Assembly: GCF_007097525.1 (NCBI RefSeq)
Contig: NZ_VKDD01000002.1
Location: 558,001 to 622,000 of the forward strand
Source: Thalassomonas sp. M1454
Lineage (GTDB): Bacteria; Pseudomonadota; Gammaproteobacteria; Enterobacterales; Alteromonadaceae
Direction: 5' to 3'
DNA length: 64,000 bases
Shown: one piece after another, positions 26,819 through 34,209 of the stretch
Layout: each line of letters begins with the position of its first letter
Numbering within the stretch: the stretch's first letter is position 1
The notes under the pieces: generated by a model
The model's database searches: none
What the model saw: the letters and a program-made list of their open reading frames with translations, nothing else
What the model was told of the DNA's origin: nothing
Position numbers and translations under genes: made by a program

Positions 26819-27088
26819 ATGAAAGTTTGCTATATCGCAAAGGTAACCGGTACAGTGCAAGGTGTTTATTTTAGAGCTTCTGCACAAAATCAGGCCATAG
26901 ATCTCAGCCTAAGTGGCTATGCACACAATCAAGATGATGGTAGTGTAGAGGTTATGGTTTGTGGTGATAACGATAACGTTCAACAAATGCTGAAATGGTT
27001 AGAGCAAGGGCCGGAAGAAGCTGACGTTGAAGCCGTGGAAATAACACCTACAAATCCTAAAGACATCAATCATTTTTCTATTGGTTAA
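26819..27088 (+). CDS. yccX: acylphosphatase
   Basis: An 89-residue acylphosphatase, hydrolysing carboxyl-phosphate bonds in small cytosolic acyl phosphates. The signature VQGVYFR (catalytic arginine, about R23) and GYAHNQDDGSVEV (catalytic asparagine, about N41) are both present. AAAGGATTAGAT gives a good ribosome site. The next gene starts 64 bases after its stop. In E. coli the homologue also lies beside rlmI, so the pairing is conserved. Confidence 0.95.
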   Translation: MKVCYIAKVTGTVQGVYFRASAQNQAIDLSLSGYAHNQDDGSVEVMVCGDNDNVQQMLKWLEQGPEEADVEAVEITPTNPKDINHFSIG

Positions 27089-27152
27089 TAAAATACCAAT
27101 AGAAATCATACTTATCTCAATTGGTAGAAGTAAACAATTTTTAGGAACCCAC

Positions 27153-28124
27153 GTGCAGTTTATTGATATTAATGATTCACAGCAGTTATTTGTGAATGAA
27201 ACTATTATGCCTGAAGTTAAAGTTGGGCAGTGCTTAATTAAAATCCATGCTATTGGTGTAAATCGTGCCGATTTATTGCAAAGAGCAGGAAAATACCCAC
27301 CACCGCCAGGCGAATCGCCTATTCTAGGTCTTGAAGTTTGTGGCGAGCTTGTTGAAATAGGTGAAGGTGTTAGTAATTGGAGCGTTGGCGATAAGGTTTT
27401 AGGTTTAGTTGCTGGTGGCGGTTACGCCGAGTATGCAACGATTAATAGCGAACATTTAATTAAGTTACCCGATCACTTAAATTACCAACAAGGCGCTGCA
27501 ATAGCTGAGGTTTTTCTTACAGCATTTCAAAGCTTATTCACCATAGCCAATTTACAACCTAATGAAAACGTACTCATCCATGCCGGGGCAAGTGGTGTGG
27601 GCAGTGCGGCGATTCAACTAGCAAAAGCAATTGGTTGTAATGTTACGGTGACGGTAAGTAATGATGCAAAAGCACAAGCCTGTAGTGAGTTTGGCGCAGA
27701 TAATATCATTATTTATACCGAGCAAGACTTTGTTACCTGGAAGAAAGAGAATTTCAAACAAGGCTTTGATGTTATCTTAGATGTAGTTGGTGGCGATTAT
27801 TTAAATAAAAACATCGACGTTGCAGGTTTAGATTGCCGCATTATCATGCTCGCTATGTTAGGCGGAAGGTTTAGTGAGCCTGTTGATTTTGCTAAGCTTT
27901 TAGGCAAGAGAATCAACTTACATGCCTCAACATTAAGAAATCGATCTGATGATTACAAAGCCAAGCTAGTTAACGACTTTGTAAGCAAGTTTTTATCTGA
28001 CTTCGATACAGGTAAATTAAAACCTGTAATTGAACAAGTTATTCCTTGGCTAGAAGCCGATAAAGCACATAGTTTAATGGCTGCCAATAAAAATATTGGT
28101 AAGTATATTTTAACTATCGCTTAA
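27153..28124 (+). CDS. NAD(P)H quinone oxidoreductase, PIG3/zeta-crystallin family
   Basis: A zinc-free medium-chain dehydrogenase/reductase that reduces quinones or related enones with NADPH. I chose GTG at 27153 (323 residues): AGGAA lies just upstream and the protein then begins with the usual first beta strand QFIDINDSQQL. A longer frame back to 27081 overlaps the acylphosphatase gene and adds atypical sequence. Motifs: GVNRADLLQRAGKYPPPPGESPILGLEVCGEL (PIG3-type), the cofactor motif AGASGVGSAAIQLAKA, and VVGGDYL. It is followed by a terminator. Physiological substrate unknown. Confidence 0.88.
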   Translation: MQFIDINDSQQLFVNETIMPEVKVGQCLIKIHAIGVNRADLLQRAGKYPPPPGESPILGLEVCGELVEIGEGVSNWSVGDKVLGLVAGGGYAEYATINSEHLIKLPDHLNYQQGAAIAEVFLTAFQSLFTIANLQPNENVLIHAGASGVGSAAIQLAKAIGCNVTVTVSNDAKAQACSEFGADNIIIYTEQDFVTWKKENFKQGFDVILDVVGGDYLNKNIDVAGLDCRIIMLAMLGGRFSEPVDFAKLLGKRINLHASTLRNRSDDYKAKLVNDFVSKFLSDFDTGKLKPVIEQVIPWLEADKAHSLMAANKNIGKYILTIA

Positions 28125-28154
28125 GTTAGTACTGTAATCTTTTTAATCTTATTG

Positions 28155-28187
28155 AAAGTCAAAGGTTTTAAAGCCTTTGACTTTATA
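28155..28187 (+). terminator. hairpin terminator after the quinone oxidoreductase gene
   Basis: AAAGTCAAAGG (28155-28165) and CCTTTGACTTT (28174-28184) form an 11-base stem with a short loop, followed by TATATT. Confidence 0.75.
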
Positions 28188-28220
28188 TTGAGATGTTTTC
28201 AGATAAGTAAGGAGAGGGGA

Positions 28221-28433
28221 TTATTCGGCCACTTTTTTAAAGCGTTGCATGGTTTTACCATCGCGCTCAATTATTTCAGTAAACATACTTAGAGGTCTTA
28301 CCCAGATCCCTCTATCACCATATAAAGGCTGATATACCACCATATCCTGCTCTGTTTCACTATCCTTAGCTAGATGTAATACTTGATAAAAGTTTCCTTT
28401 AAAATGCTGGTATCGGCCTAGTTCAATTGTCAT
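28221..28433 (-). CDS. DUF1653-family small protein
   Basis: A 70-residue protein: MTIELGRYQHFKGNFYQVLHLAKDSET ... VVYQPLYGDRGIWVRPLSMFTEII. The G-x-Y-x-H-F-K-G-x-x-Y-x-V start and YGDRGxWVRPxxMF motif define DUF1653, small beta-rich proteins of unknown function widespread in bacteria. An AGGATAAAT ribosome site precedes the ATG. A perfect 8-base hairpin (28466-28485) lies in its upstream region. It is divergent from the next small gene. Confidence 0.85.
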   Translation of the reverse strand: MTIELGRYQHFKGNFYQVLHLAKDSETEQDMVVYQPLYGDRGIWVRPLSMFTEIIERDGKTMQRFKKVAE

Positions 28434-28465
28434 ATTTATCCTGCTATTTTCAATTTATCTATAGC

Positions 28466-28485
28466 GAGCTATTGATAAATAGCTC
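28466..28485. promoter_or_regulatory. perfect hairpin in the divergent promoter region
   Basis: GAGCTATT at 28466-28473 and AATAGCTC at 28478-28485 are perfect inverted repeats around GATA, in the 98-base gap between the DUF1653 gene and the small unknown gene at 28532. A regulator site or a leader hairpin is possible. Confidence 0.35.
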
Positions 28486-28531
28486 AGTGTCCATATATAT
28501 AAATTATCTTAAAATATGAGTATACCAAGCC

Positions 28532-28777
28532 ATGAGTAGTAAAAAAGTAGAGATAACTGAAAAAGATAAAATAAATTTTTCTTATAATGTTATTGCTACA
28601 CTGATTGCCGTCTTAGGCGAAGAGGTATCTGCACAAACAATTTTTGAATACTTATCAAACTTTGATAAGTTTCAGGCATTAGCTATTTCATCAAGCAGTG
28701 CAAACTTACAAATTATCGCAGAGCATGGGAAAAGTTATTTCGAAGAAATGATTGTAATACCTACGCCAAACACATAA
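28532..28777 (+). CDS. small protein of unknown function (81 aa)
   Basis: I do not recognise this 81-residue protein. It is soluble, without signal peptide or cysteines: MSSKKVEITEKDKINFSYNVIATLIAVLGEEVSAQTIFEYLSNFDKFQ, probably helical in its first half, then SSSANLQIIAEHGKSYFEE and a short proline-containing tail. It sits 25 bases ahead of the DUF2999-like gene on the same strand, and both may share a transcript. The next gene has a better ribosome site. The start ATG at 28532 is preceded by CCAAGCC, a weak site, so an error in the start is possible. Confidence 0.6.
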   Translation: MSSKKVEITEKDKINFSYNVIATLIAVLGEEVSAQTIFEYLSNFDKFQALAISSSSANLQIIAEHGKSYFEEMIVIPTPNT

Positions 28778-28802
28778 AACTATCAATTATAGCGGAAATC
28801 AA

Positions 28803-29054
28803 ATGAACCCAATTATCCAAACTTTAAAAGAATTAAATATTAGCGACGAAAAAATTAGTGAGTTGTTTCAAGCATTAACCGAAAATCCTATGATGGCTAT
28901 GGCTGTTATTCAAGGCTTAGGAATTGCTCCTGAAAAGTTACAAGAGCTTATGATGACAATTATGACTAACCCTGACTTGATCAAAGAAGCTGTGGATGAG
29001 CTTGGCTTAGATTTTTCTAAAGTAGAAGAGGCTAAGAGTAAGTTAGGTAAGTAA
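28803..29054 (+). CDS. DUF2999-like small helical protein
   Basis: An 83-residue all-helical protein: MNPIIQTLKELNISDEKISELFQALTENPMMAMAVIQGLGIAPEKLQELMMTIMTNPDLIKEAVDELGLDFSKVEEAKSKL. This closely resembles the DUF2999 proteins of Vibrio and Shewanella as I remember them. It is methionine- and leucine-rich and contains two repeated NP-x-x-x helical turns, suggesting a small protein-binding module. It is cytosolic, and function is unknown. It lies 25 bases after the unknown 81-residue gene and ends at a terminator. Confidence 0.65.
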   Translation: MNPIIQTLKELNISDEKISELFQALTENPMMAMAVIQGLGIAPEKLQELMMTIMTNPDLIKEAVDELGLDFSKVEEAKSKLGK

Positions 29055-29069
29055 TTCGTTTATTTTGTT

Positions 29070-29104
29070 AAAGTCTAAATTTAACTAGGTTTAGACTTTA
29101 ACTT
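29070..29104. terminator. bidirectional hairpin terminator
   Basis: AAAGTCTAAA (29070-29079) and TTTAGACTTT (29090-29099) form a perfect 10-base stem. It lies between the convergent DUF2999-like and DUF2007-type genes. Confidence 0.75.
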
Positions 29105-29115
29105 TAAAGCCGTGC

Positions 29116-29430
29116 CTAAGGCTTTAATCCTCCGCACTGCCAGCACAATTCAAATTCAGCATCTATTTTTTCATTACAAGTCTTACAATACCAAGGCTCT
29201 GCGTTGGTAATGGCAGATTGTTGTAATTTCAGTTCAGCAATAAGATTTGACGCTTGCTGAGCTTTATTTTCTTCAACCCATAATTGTGGCCAACATTCAA
29301 AGCTTGGGACTTCACCAGCTAAAGATGTTAGTGATTCATTTTTTAAGACCGTAACAACACCTGAACTTTCTAAATAATTTTTTAGATGATGTACATTGAT
29401 AATTGATTCATGACAGTATATTTTTATCAT
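29116..29430 (-). CDS. DUF2007-type protein with C-terminal zinc ribbon
   Basis: A 104-residue protein with two parts. Residues 1-70 (MIKIYCHESIINVHHLKNYLESSGVVTVLKNE ... CWPQLWVEENKAQQASNLIAEL) fit the DUF2007 ferredoxin-like signalling fold. Residues about 80-104 form a zinc ribbon with two CxxC knuckles (WYCKTCNEK and ELCWQCGGLKP). Related bacterial proteins are annotated as putative signal-transducing proteins; no function is proven. It is probably cytosolic. It is divergent from a small membrane protein gene, and its upstream region is short. Confidence 0.8.
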   Translation of the reverse strand: MIKIYCHESIINVHHLKNYLESSGVVTVLKNESLTSLAGEVPSFECWPQLWVEENKAQQASNLIAELKLQQSAITNAEPWYCKTCNEKIDAEFELCWQCGGLKP

Positions 29431-29495
29431 AATTTGAGCTTCACTAATTTTTATATATTATTAACTATATACTTTAGTATCTAAAAGGAAATCAT

Positions 29496-29741
29496 ATGTT
29501 CGACTTTTCAATGCCTTTGTGGACTATTATAGCCATCTATTCCTTAGTATCTGCGGGCTTATTAATTAGCAAAAAAGTAGCTGCGAGCAATAAAGTTGGC
29601 TATTCGGTTTTAGGCAATGTTGTTATAACTGTGGGAGCAGGCCATAATTTATTAGGTTTTAACCCTGTTATCGGTTTGATATTTATTGCGGTTGGTTTTT
29701 ATTTAAATTACGCAGAAAAGAATAATTTAGAAAAGTCTTAG
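29496..29741 (+). CDS. small hydrophobic membrane protein (81 aa), unknown
   Basis: An 81-residue protein with two or three hydrophobic stretches (about 7-25 TIIAIYSLVSAGLLI, 36-50 VLGNVVITVGAGHNLLG, 54-70 PVIGLIFIAVGFYLNY) and a charged tail. I do not recognise its family. The ribosome site AAAGGAAATCAT before ATG is strong, which supports it as a real gene. It is followed by a terminator at 29765-29800 and stands alone. Confidence 0.65.
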   Translation: MFDFSMPLWTIIAIYSLVSAGLLISKKVAASNKVGYSVLGNVVITVGAGHNLLGFNPVIGLIFIAVGFYLNYAEKNNLEKS

Positions 29742-29764
29742 GCTATTTTATTTATAGCAAATAA

Positions 29765-29802
29765 AAAGGGTTACTTAGTTAAAGTAACCCTTTGTTTTTA
29801 TA
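29765..29802. terminator. bidirectional terminator before the yiaV-like gene
   Basis: AAAGGGTTAC (29765-29774) pairs with GTAACCCTTT (29784-29793), followed by GTTTTTAT. It lies between convergent genes. Confidence 0.85.
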
Positions 29803-29812
29803 TTGAATAATT

Positions 29813-30961
29813 TTACTTGATTGGATATACGTATTTTAACCATGCCATCATACGTAACAAGATCCTTCGTACTAAAGATACATGTAAAATATCATGCTCA
29901 GCGTTGATAACCACCGCTTGGCCCTGCACGCCAAGTGGTAGATTATGTTCATTTAAGTCTTCATCTAATTCGATTACCCCGATAACGAATCCATGTCTCA
30001 TTATGTTATTTGCTGACATCAATGAACCAACCGCTTGTACTTGTCCTTCAGACATTGCCGGCATAACACTCACTAACTTTCCGGTAAAAACTTGTCCTGG
30101 TAAAGCATCAAAAATTACTTCAGCACTTGAACCAACCTCTAACCTTTTAACCGAATTTTGAAAGAATAAACCAGCAATTCTTCTCTTCTCTGTCGGTATA
30201 AAAGTCATCACTGGTGCAAGAGGTAGGGCTGTTGCACGTGTTCCCGGCCTGATGGCAATATGTGACGCCATGCCATCAACAGGTGCTTTGATAAAAGTTC
30301 GATCATAATCTAATTGAGCTTTTTCTTTAGCGGCAAGTAGTTGCGCAACTTTTGTATTTTCACCCTGAATTTTTGATTCGGTTATTAATTTAATGCGTCG
30401 TTGTTCTGACTTTGCTGCATCTAATGTTGCCTCTGCAGATAAGTAGAAGTTGTATTTGTTTTCTATTTCTTGTTGAGAAAATGGTGAATTTTCGCCTGCA
30501 CTATCATTTGCTTCTTTAACGCGGTCATAACTTGCTTTACTGCGGTTGCGCTCAGACTCAGCCTTTTTTACTTTTGCATTAGCAGCAAGTAAAGATTCAT
30601 CTTTTTGCAGTACATTATTTTGCTCATCAGCTAAAGCAGCTTCTGCTTGCTTTAAAGCGATACGTTGTTGGCTATTTTCTAAAGTAAATAAAATAGTACC
30701 TTGTTTGACCTTAACATTAGGCTCAACATCTACTGTTGCTACAGTTCCGCTTACTTGTGGCACAATCGGTATAGTAATGAAATAGTCTTTAGCATATTTA
30801 GCGTAAGGGTGGTTGTAATTCATTAGCAACATAATGGCGGATAATATTGCAACACCACCAAGTACGGCAGTTGGTACTGTCCACTTGTTCAGCGGTAAAT
30901 TGAATACTTTAAAAACACAGATACAAATAGCGGTATAGGTGAGTATGATCAGTAAGTCCAT
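29813..30961 (-). CDS. yiaV: HlyD/EmrA-family membrane fusion protein, YiaV-like
   Basis: A 382-residue periplasmic adaptor anchored by N-terminal membrane segments (about 2-20 and 28-48, LNKWTVPTAVLGGVAILSAIMLL). The lipoyl/barrel-sandwich half-motifs are VPQVSGTVATVDVEPNVKVKQGTILFTLE and APVDGMASHIAIRPGTRA, separated by a long coiled coil (about 95-195, rich in A, K, E, Q). E. coli YiaV (378 aa) is a good match and, as here, its gene follows a DUF3302 gene. There is no dedicated ABC or RND pump gene beside it, so the transport partner is unknown. The start is one base after the YiaW-like stop. Confidence 0.85.
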   Translation of the reverse strand: MDLLIILTYTAICICVFKVFNLPLNKWTVPTAVLGGVAILSAIMLLMNYNHPYAKYAKDYFITIPIVPQVSGTVATVDVEPNVKVKQGTILFTLENSQQRIALKQAEAALADEQNNVLQKDESLLAANAKVKKAESERNRSKASYDRVKEANDSAGENSPFSQQEIENKYNFYLSAEATLDAAKSEQRRIKLITESKIQGENTKVAQLLAAKEKAQLDYDRTFIKAPVDGMASHIAIRPGTRATALPLAPVMTFIPTEKRRIAGLFFQNSVKRLEVGSSAEVIFDALPGQVFTGKLVSVMPAMSEGQVQAVGSLMSANNIMRHGFVIGVIELDEDLNEHNLPLGVQGQAVVINAEHDILHVSLVRRILLRMMAWLKYVYPIK

Positions 30962-30962
30962 C

Positions 30963-31289
30963 TTAGCTCTCCTTATTTAATTGTTGCTTAATTGTATTTA
31001 ACTCAGCTTTTAAAGAGTCAACTTCATTGGTTAGTTTATCTATTTCACCCTTTGACGAATTATTCAGCTTGCCGTTTTCGTCATATTTTAAATTTGCCCA
31101 TATCCAAAGAAATGGCCAAATAGCTCCTACGGTAAATAAACTTATCCAGCCACCAACATGTATGGCTTGTTTTTGCGGGTGATTGTTCTTTACTGCCATT
31201 TCATAGGGAATTTCATGGACAACAATAATTCCGTAAAATACAACAAGGAGAACAAAAAAAACTAAAAATAGTGCGAAATATTCAAGCAT
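30963..31289 (-). CDS. yiaW: DUF3302 inner-membrane protein, YiaW-like
   Basis: A 108-residue membrane protein with two transmembrane helices (about 3-26 and 46-67) and a coiled-coil C-terminus (about 80-106, EIDKLTNEVDSLKAELNTIKQQL). The motif YGIIVVHEIPYEMAVKNNHPQKQAIHVGGWISLFT is the DUF3302 signature shared with E. coli YiaW. It is the first gene of a two-gene operon with the membrane-fusion protein, spaced by one base. A perfect inverted repeat (31385-31409) about 95 bases upstream could be its operator. Confidence 0.88.
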   Translation of the reverse strand: MLEYFALFLVFFVLLVVFYGIIVVHEIPYEMAVKNNHPQKQAIHVGGWISLFTVGAIWPFLWIWANLKYDENGKLNNSSKGEIDKLTNEVDSLKAELNTIKQQLNKES

Positions 31290-31384
31290 ACGACAACCTT
31301 TAACTAAATAATGAATGAACTAACATCATATTTAGTTATAGTATGTTCTTGTTAAATATACTAATTTTATTTTTTATAAAACCC

Positions 31385-31409
31385 TATGTGAACTTACATA
31401 GTTCACATA
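31385..31409. promoter_or_regulatory. perfect inverted repeat, candidate operator of yiaW-yiaV
   Basis: TATGTGAAC (31385-31393) and GTTCACATA (31401-31409) are perfect 9-base arms spaced by 7 bases. It is 95 bases upstream of the yiaW-like start and outside any terminator, and has the shape of a dimeric regulator site. The cognate regulator is not in the neighbourhood. Confidence 0.45.
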
Positions 31410-31455
31410 TAAAAATGACAACAATTTGTTTAACAATTACAATGGCAGATAAAAA

Positions 31456-31490
31456 AAGGCGCTAATAATGGTTATTAGCGCCTTAGTATT
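31456..31490 (-). terminator. hairpin terminator of sthA
   Basis: AAGGCGCTAAT and ATTAGCGCCTT are perfect 11-base arms around AATGGTT (about 31457-31484), with an A-run on the plus strand that gives a T-run in the minus-strand transcript. Confidence 0.88.
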
Positions 31491-31511
31491 ATTTATATTA
31501 ACAGCTCTTTA

Positions 31512-32942
31512 TCAGAATAAACGATTTAAACCATTTAGTGCTGCCACTCGGAAAGCTTCAGCCATAGTAGGGTAGTTAAATGTTGTTTCCACGAAATAAT
31601 CAATGGTGTTACCGCCATTTTTCTGTTGCATAATTGCTTGACCGATATGGATAATTTCAGCGGCATTTTCACCAAAACAATGAATACCTAAGATTTCTTT
31701 GGTTTCACGATGGAATAATATTTTAAGAGAGCCAACTAAACTATTCGCAATTTGAGCGCGCGCTAAATGTTTAAATTGTGCACGGCCAACTTCATAAGGT
31801 ATTTTAGCCTCAGTAAGTTCTAATTCGGTTTTACCTACAGAGCTGATCTCTGGAATGGTATAAATTCCGGTTGGGATATCAGCAATTAGTTTACCTACGC
31901 TGCCATTATTAATAATGGCACTTGCAGCAATTCGGCCTTGATCGTAGGCAGCACTTGCAAGACTTGGGTAACCAATAACGTCACCAACCGCGTAAATATT
32001 TTCAACTTCAGTTTGATAAGCGCCGTTTACTTTAATTTGGCCACGGCCATCTGCAGATAACCCCGCTGCAGCTAAATTAAGCTCTGCCGTATTACCAGTA
32101 CGTCCGTTAGCAAACAGTAAACAATCGGCTTTCACTTTTTTACCTGAGTCTAAATGCACTATTACTGCATTATCGGTAGTTTCAACACGCTCTATTTGCT
32201 CACCGTGACGGATAACTACGCCGTTATTCCATAAGTGATAACTTAAAGAGTCTGACATTTCATCATCAAGGAAAGACAATAAACGGTCGCGGGTGTTAAT
32301 CAAATCGACCTTAACATCAAGGCCTCTAAAGATAGAAGCGTACTCACTACCAATAACACCAGCGCCATAAATAATTATTTGTCTAGGATCGTGCTTTAAT
32401 GAAAGAATGCTGTCAGAGTCGTAAACACGAGGGTGACTAAAATCAACATTGTCAGGATGGTAAGGGCGTGAGCCTGTAGCAATAATAATGCTATTAGCAC
32501 TAATTACTTCAATTGAACCATCATCTAAAGTGATTTTTACATGGTGCGCATCAACAAACTCAGCTTGGCCATGAAAGTTAGTTACTCTGTTACGGTTATA
32601 AAAACCTGAACGTAAACGTACTTGTTTATCGATTACAGATGAAGCGTGGCCAAGGATATCTGGGAAAGTTAAATGCTTTGGCTTTTCAATATTTGCAAAT
32701 AAAGGATTTGAGTTATATTGAATCAATTGACTTACTGATTGGCGCAAAGCTTTAGAAGGAATAGTGCCCCAGTGAGTACAACCACCGCCAACTTTTTTAT
32801 AGCGCTCGATAACAGCTACTGATTGATCAAGCTTAGACAGCTTCATCGCTGCACCTTCGCCGCCAGGGCCTGTACCAATTATAATTGCATCAAAATCATA
32901 GGAAGCGTTTTGTGTGTCAGATTTTTGTTGTTTGTTAGCCAA
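31512..32942 (-). CDS. sthA: soluble pyridine nucleotide transhydrogenase SthA
   Basis: An FAD enzyme of 476 residues (E. coli 466) that exchanges hydride between NADPH and NAD. The FAD motif [13 protein letters not shown] is at about 21-33. The redox-site region reads [17 protein letters not shown]: only one cysteine is kept of the CxxxxC pair of disulfide reductases, which is diagnostic of Sth[16 protein letters not shown] is the NAD(P) motif, [21 protein letters not shown] the second FAD motif. It is monocistronic with a strong terminator. Its job of rebalancing NADPH fits with the zwf-based Entner-Doudoroff genes elsewhere in the window. Confidence 0.96.
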   Translation of the reverse strand: MANKQQKSDTQNASYDFDAIIIGTGPGGEGAAMKLSKLDQSVAVIERYKKVGGGCTHWGTIPSKALRQSVSQLIQYNSNPLFANIEKPKHLTFPDILGHASSVIDKQVRLRSGFYNRNRVTNFHGQAEFVDAHHVKITLDDGSIEVISANSIIIATGSRPYHPDNVDFSHPRVYDSDSILSLKHDPRQIIIYGAGVIGSEYASIFRGLDVKVDLINTRDRLLSFLDDEMSDSLSYHLWNNGVVIRHGEQIERVETTDNAVIVHLDSGKKVKADCLLFANGRTGNTAELNLAAAGLSADGRGQIKVNGAYQTEVENIYAVGDVIGYPSLASAAYDQGRIAASAIINNGSVGKLIADIPTGIYTIPEISSVGKTELELTEAKIPYEVGRAQFKHLARAQIANSLVGSLKILFHRETKEILGIHCFGENAAEIIHIGQAIMQQKNGGNTIDYFVETTFNYPTMAEAFRVAALNGLNRLF

Positions 32943-33062
32943 TGTAAATGCCTTTAACCATGGGGGTAATAAAAAGTAAATTGATTATATCGTAACTAAC
33001 GTACTTTTATAAATAAAAACAATAAAGAATTAGTCGTAGATCTTATATTTTAATTCTACAAA

Positions 33063-33088
33063 CAAAAAAATGCCTTGTGGTCTTTTTA
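33063..33088 (-). terminator. degenerate terminator hairpin beside truncated tRNA copy
   Basis: AAAAAAATGCCTTGTGGTCTTTTTATT is a decayed version of the hairpin at 33194-33221, with a broken stem. It lies downstream of the truncated initiator tRNA copy in the same relative position, indicating duplication of tRNA plus terminator. Confidence 0.45.
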
Positions 33089-33115
33089 TTCGAACTTCAC
33101 TTTAAAGGAATAATC

Positions 33116-33163
33116 GGTTGCGGGAGCCAGATTTGAACTGACGACCTTCGGGTTATGAGCCCT
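33116..33163 (-). pseudogene. truncated initiator tRNA-Met copy
   Basis: The 3' 48 bases of the initiator tRNA (from the acceptor 3' strand through the CAT anticodon to GGGC) match the intact copies, then the match stops abruptly; the D-arm and 5' acceptor strand are absent, replaced by TTAGTACAATATA. The tRNA 3'-terminal T of CCA (TGG on the plus strand) is also changed to CGG. It cannot fold as a tRNA. Confidence 0.8.
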
Positions 33164-33193
33164 TAGTACAATATATTTATTAAACGCTAGAAA

Positions 33194-33222
33194 CGAAAAA
33201 AGACCTTGCGGTCTTTTTTTTC
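33194..33222 (-). terminator. terminator of the initiator tRNA gene at 33244
   Basis: AAAGACC and GGTCTTT form a 7-base stem around TTGC, with A-runs before and T-runs after on the plus strand. It lies 22 bases downstream of the tRNA 3' end on the minus strand. Confidence 0.75.
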
Positions 33223-33243
33223 GTGCTTCACTTTAATAAGAAT

Positions 33244-33320
<77 letters not shown>

Positions 33321-33406
33321 TCCGAATGAACTACTTAAAGTAGAAAGCCTATAACAATTTAAATTCCGTTATAAAAGAATAACTTATTTATACTTAAGTT
33401 AGAAGT

Positions 33407-33470
33407 TGGTTGCGGGAGCCTCTATTTTGAAAAGAGGGAACTGACGACCAAGGTCGAACACTCCGAACCT
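33407..33470 (-). pseudogene. rearranged initiator tRNA-Met remnant
   Basis: The acceptor 3' strand with CCA (TGGTTGCGGGAGCC on the plus strand) and an 11-base block AACTGACGACC match the intact genes. Between them the seven T-loop bases are replaced by an 18-base near-palindrome (TCTATTTTGAAAAGAGGG), and the anticodon and D regions are replaced by unrelated sequence AAGGTCGAACACTCCGAACC. The CAT anticodon is lost. Not a functional initiator. Confidence 0.7.
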
Positions 33471-33503
33471 GTTATTTATATTTAAATTCTTATAACTAAG
33501 AAT

Positions 33504-33580
<77 letters not shown>

Positions 33581-33663
33581 TCCGAATGGTTTAAGATAAT
33601 CTTAAACAAGCCTCATTGGTTTTTATTCTCAATGAAAGAATTTATCACAGGTTAATTCTTTTT

Positions 33664-33682
33664 CAAGGTGTCTGACACCTTG
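33664..33682. repeat. CAAGGTGTC/GACACCTTG palindrome, copy 1
   Basis: Perfect 9-base arms around a single T. The same palindrome recurs at 33818-33836 and 46046-46064, always beside tRNA genes. REP-like element or factor-binding site; no T-run follows. Confidence 0.75.
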
Positions 33683-33706
33683 ATATTGTTCCGATTAAGG
33701 AAGAAT

Positions 33707-33783
<77 letters not shown>

Positions 33784-33817
33784 CCTGTAATATGTTTGAA
33801 TTCAGCTAATTCTTTTT

Positions 33818-33836
33818 CAAGGTGTCTGACACCTTG
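33818..33836. repeat. CAAGGTGTC/GACACCTTG palindrome, copy 2
   Basis: Perfect 9-base arms around a single T, part of the second 154-base repeat unit, just downstream of initiator tRNA copy 4 on the minus strand. Confidence 0.75.
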
Positions 33837-33860
33837 ATATTGTTCCGATTAAGGAAGAAT

Positions 33861-33937
<77 letters not shown>

Positions 33938-34209
33938 CCTGAATTCGATGCGTACTATAAGGATTGCCTTGCTAGAATGCAAGCTTATTTTATTAAAAAT
34001 GCAATAAACATTTGGTATGTGTTCAATATGTAAACAGTCGTTTTTTTTGTGTACTTATTTTGTGTGATTTTTAGCGCTATAACTAATAAAGTTAAGATTA
34101 TTTATCAGTTATTTAACGCCATACTAAGACAAACGCTCGGGCATTGTTTATAATCTGCCACAATATGACCCGTAACTAACGAGTGTTCGGGATTTTAGTG
34201 GAACTAAAT

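Noticed and set aside
33116-33163. A fifth functional initiator tRNA
   Set aside because: The match to the intact copies ends after the anticodon stem; there is no D-arm or 5' acceptor strand.
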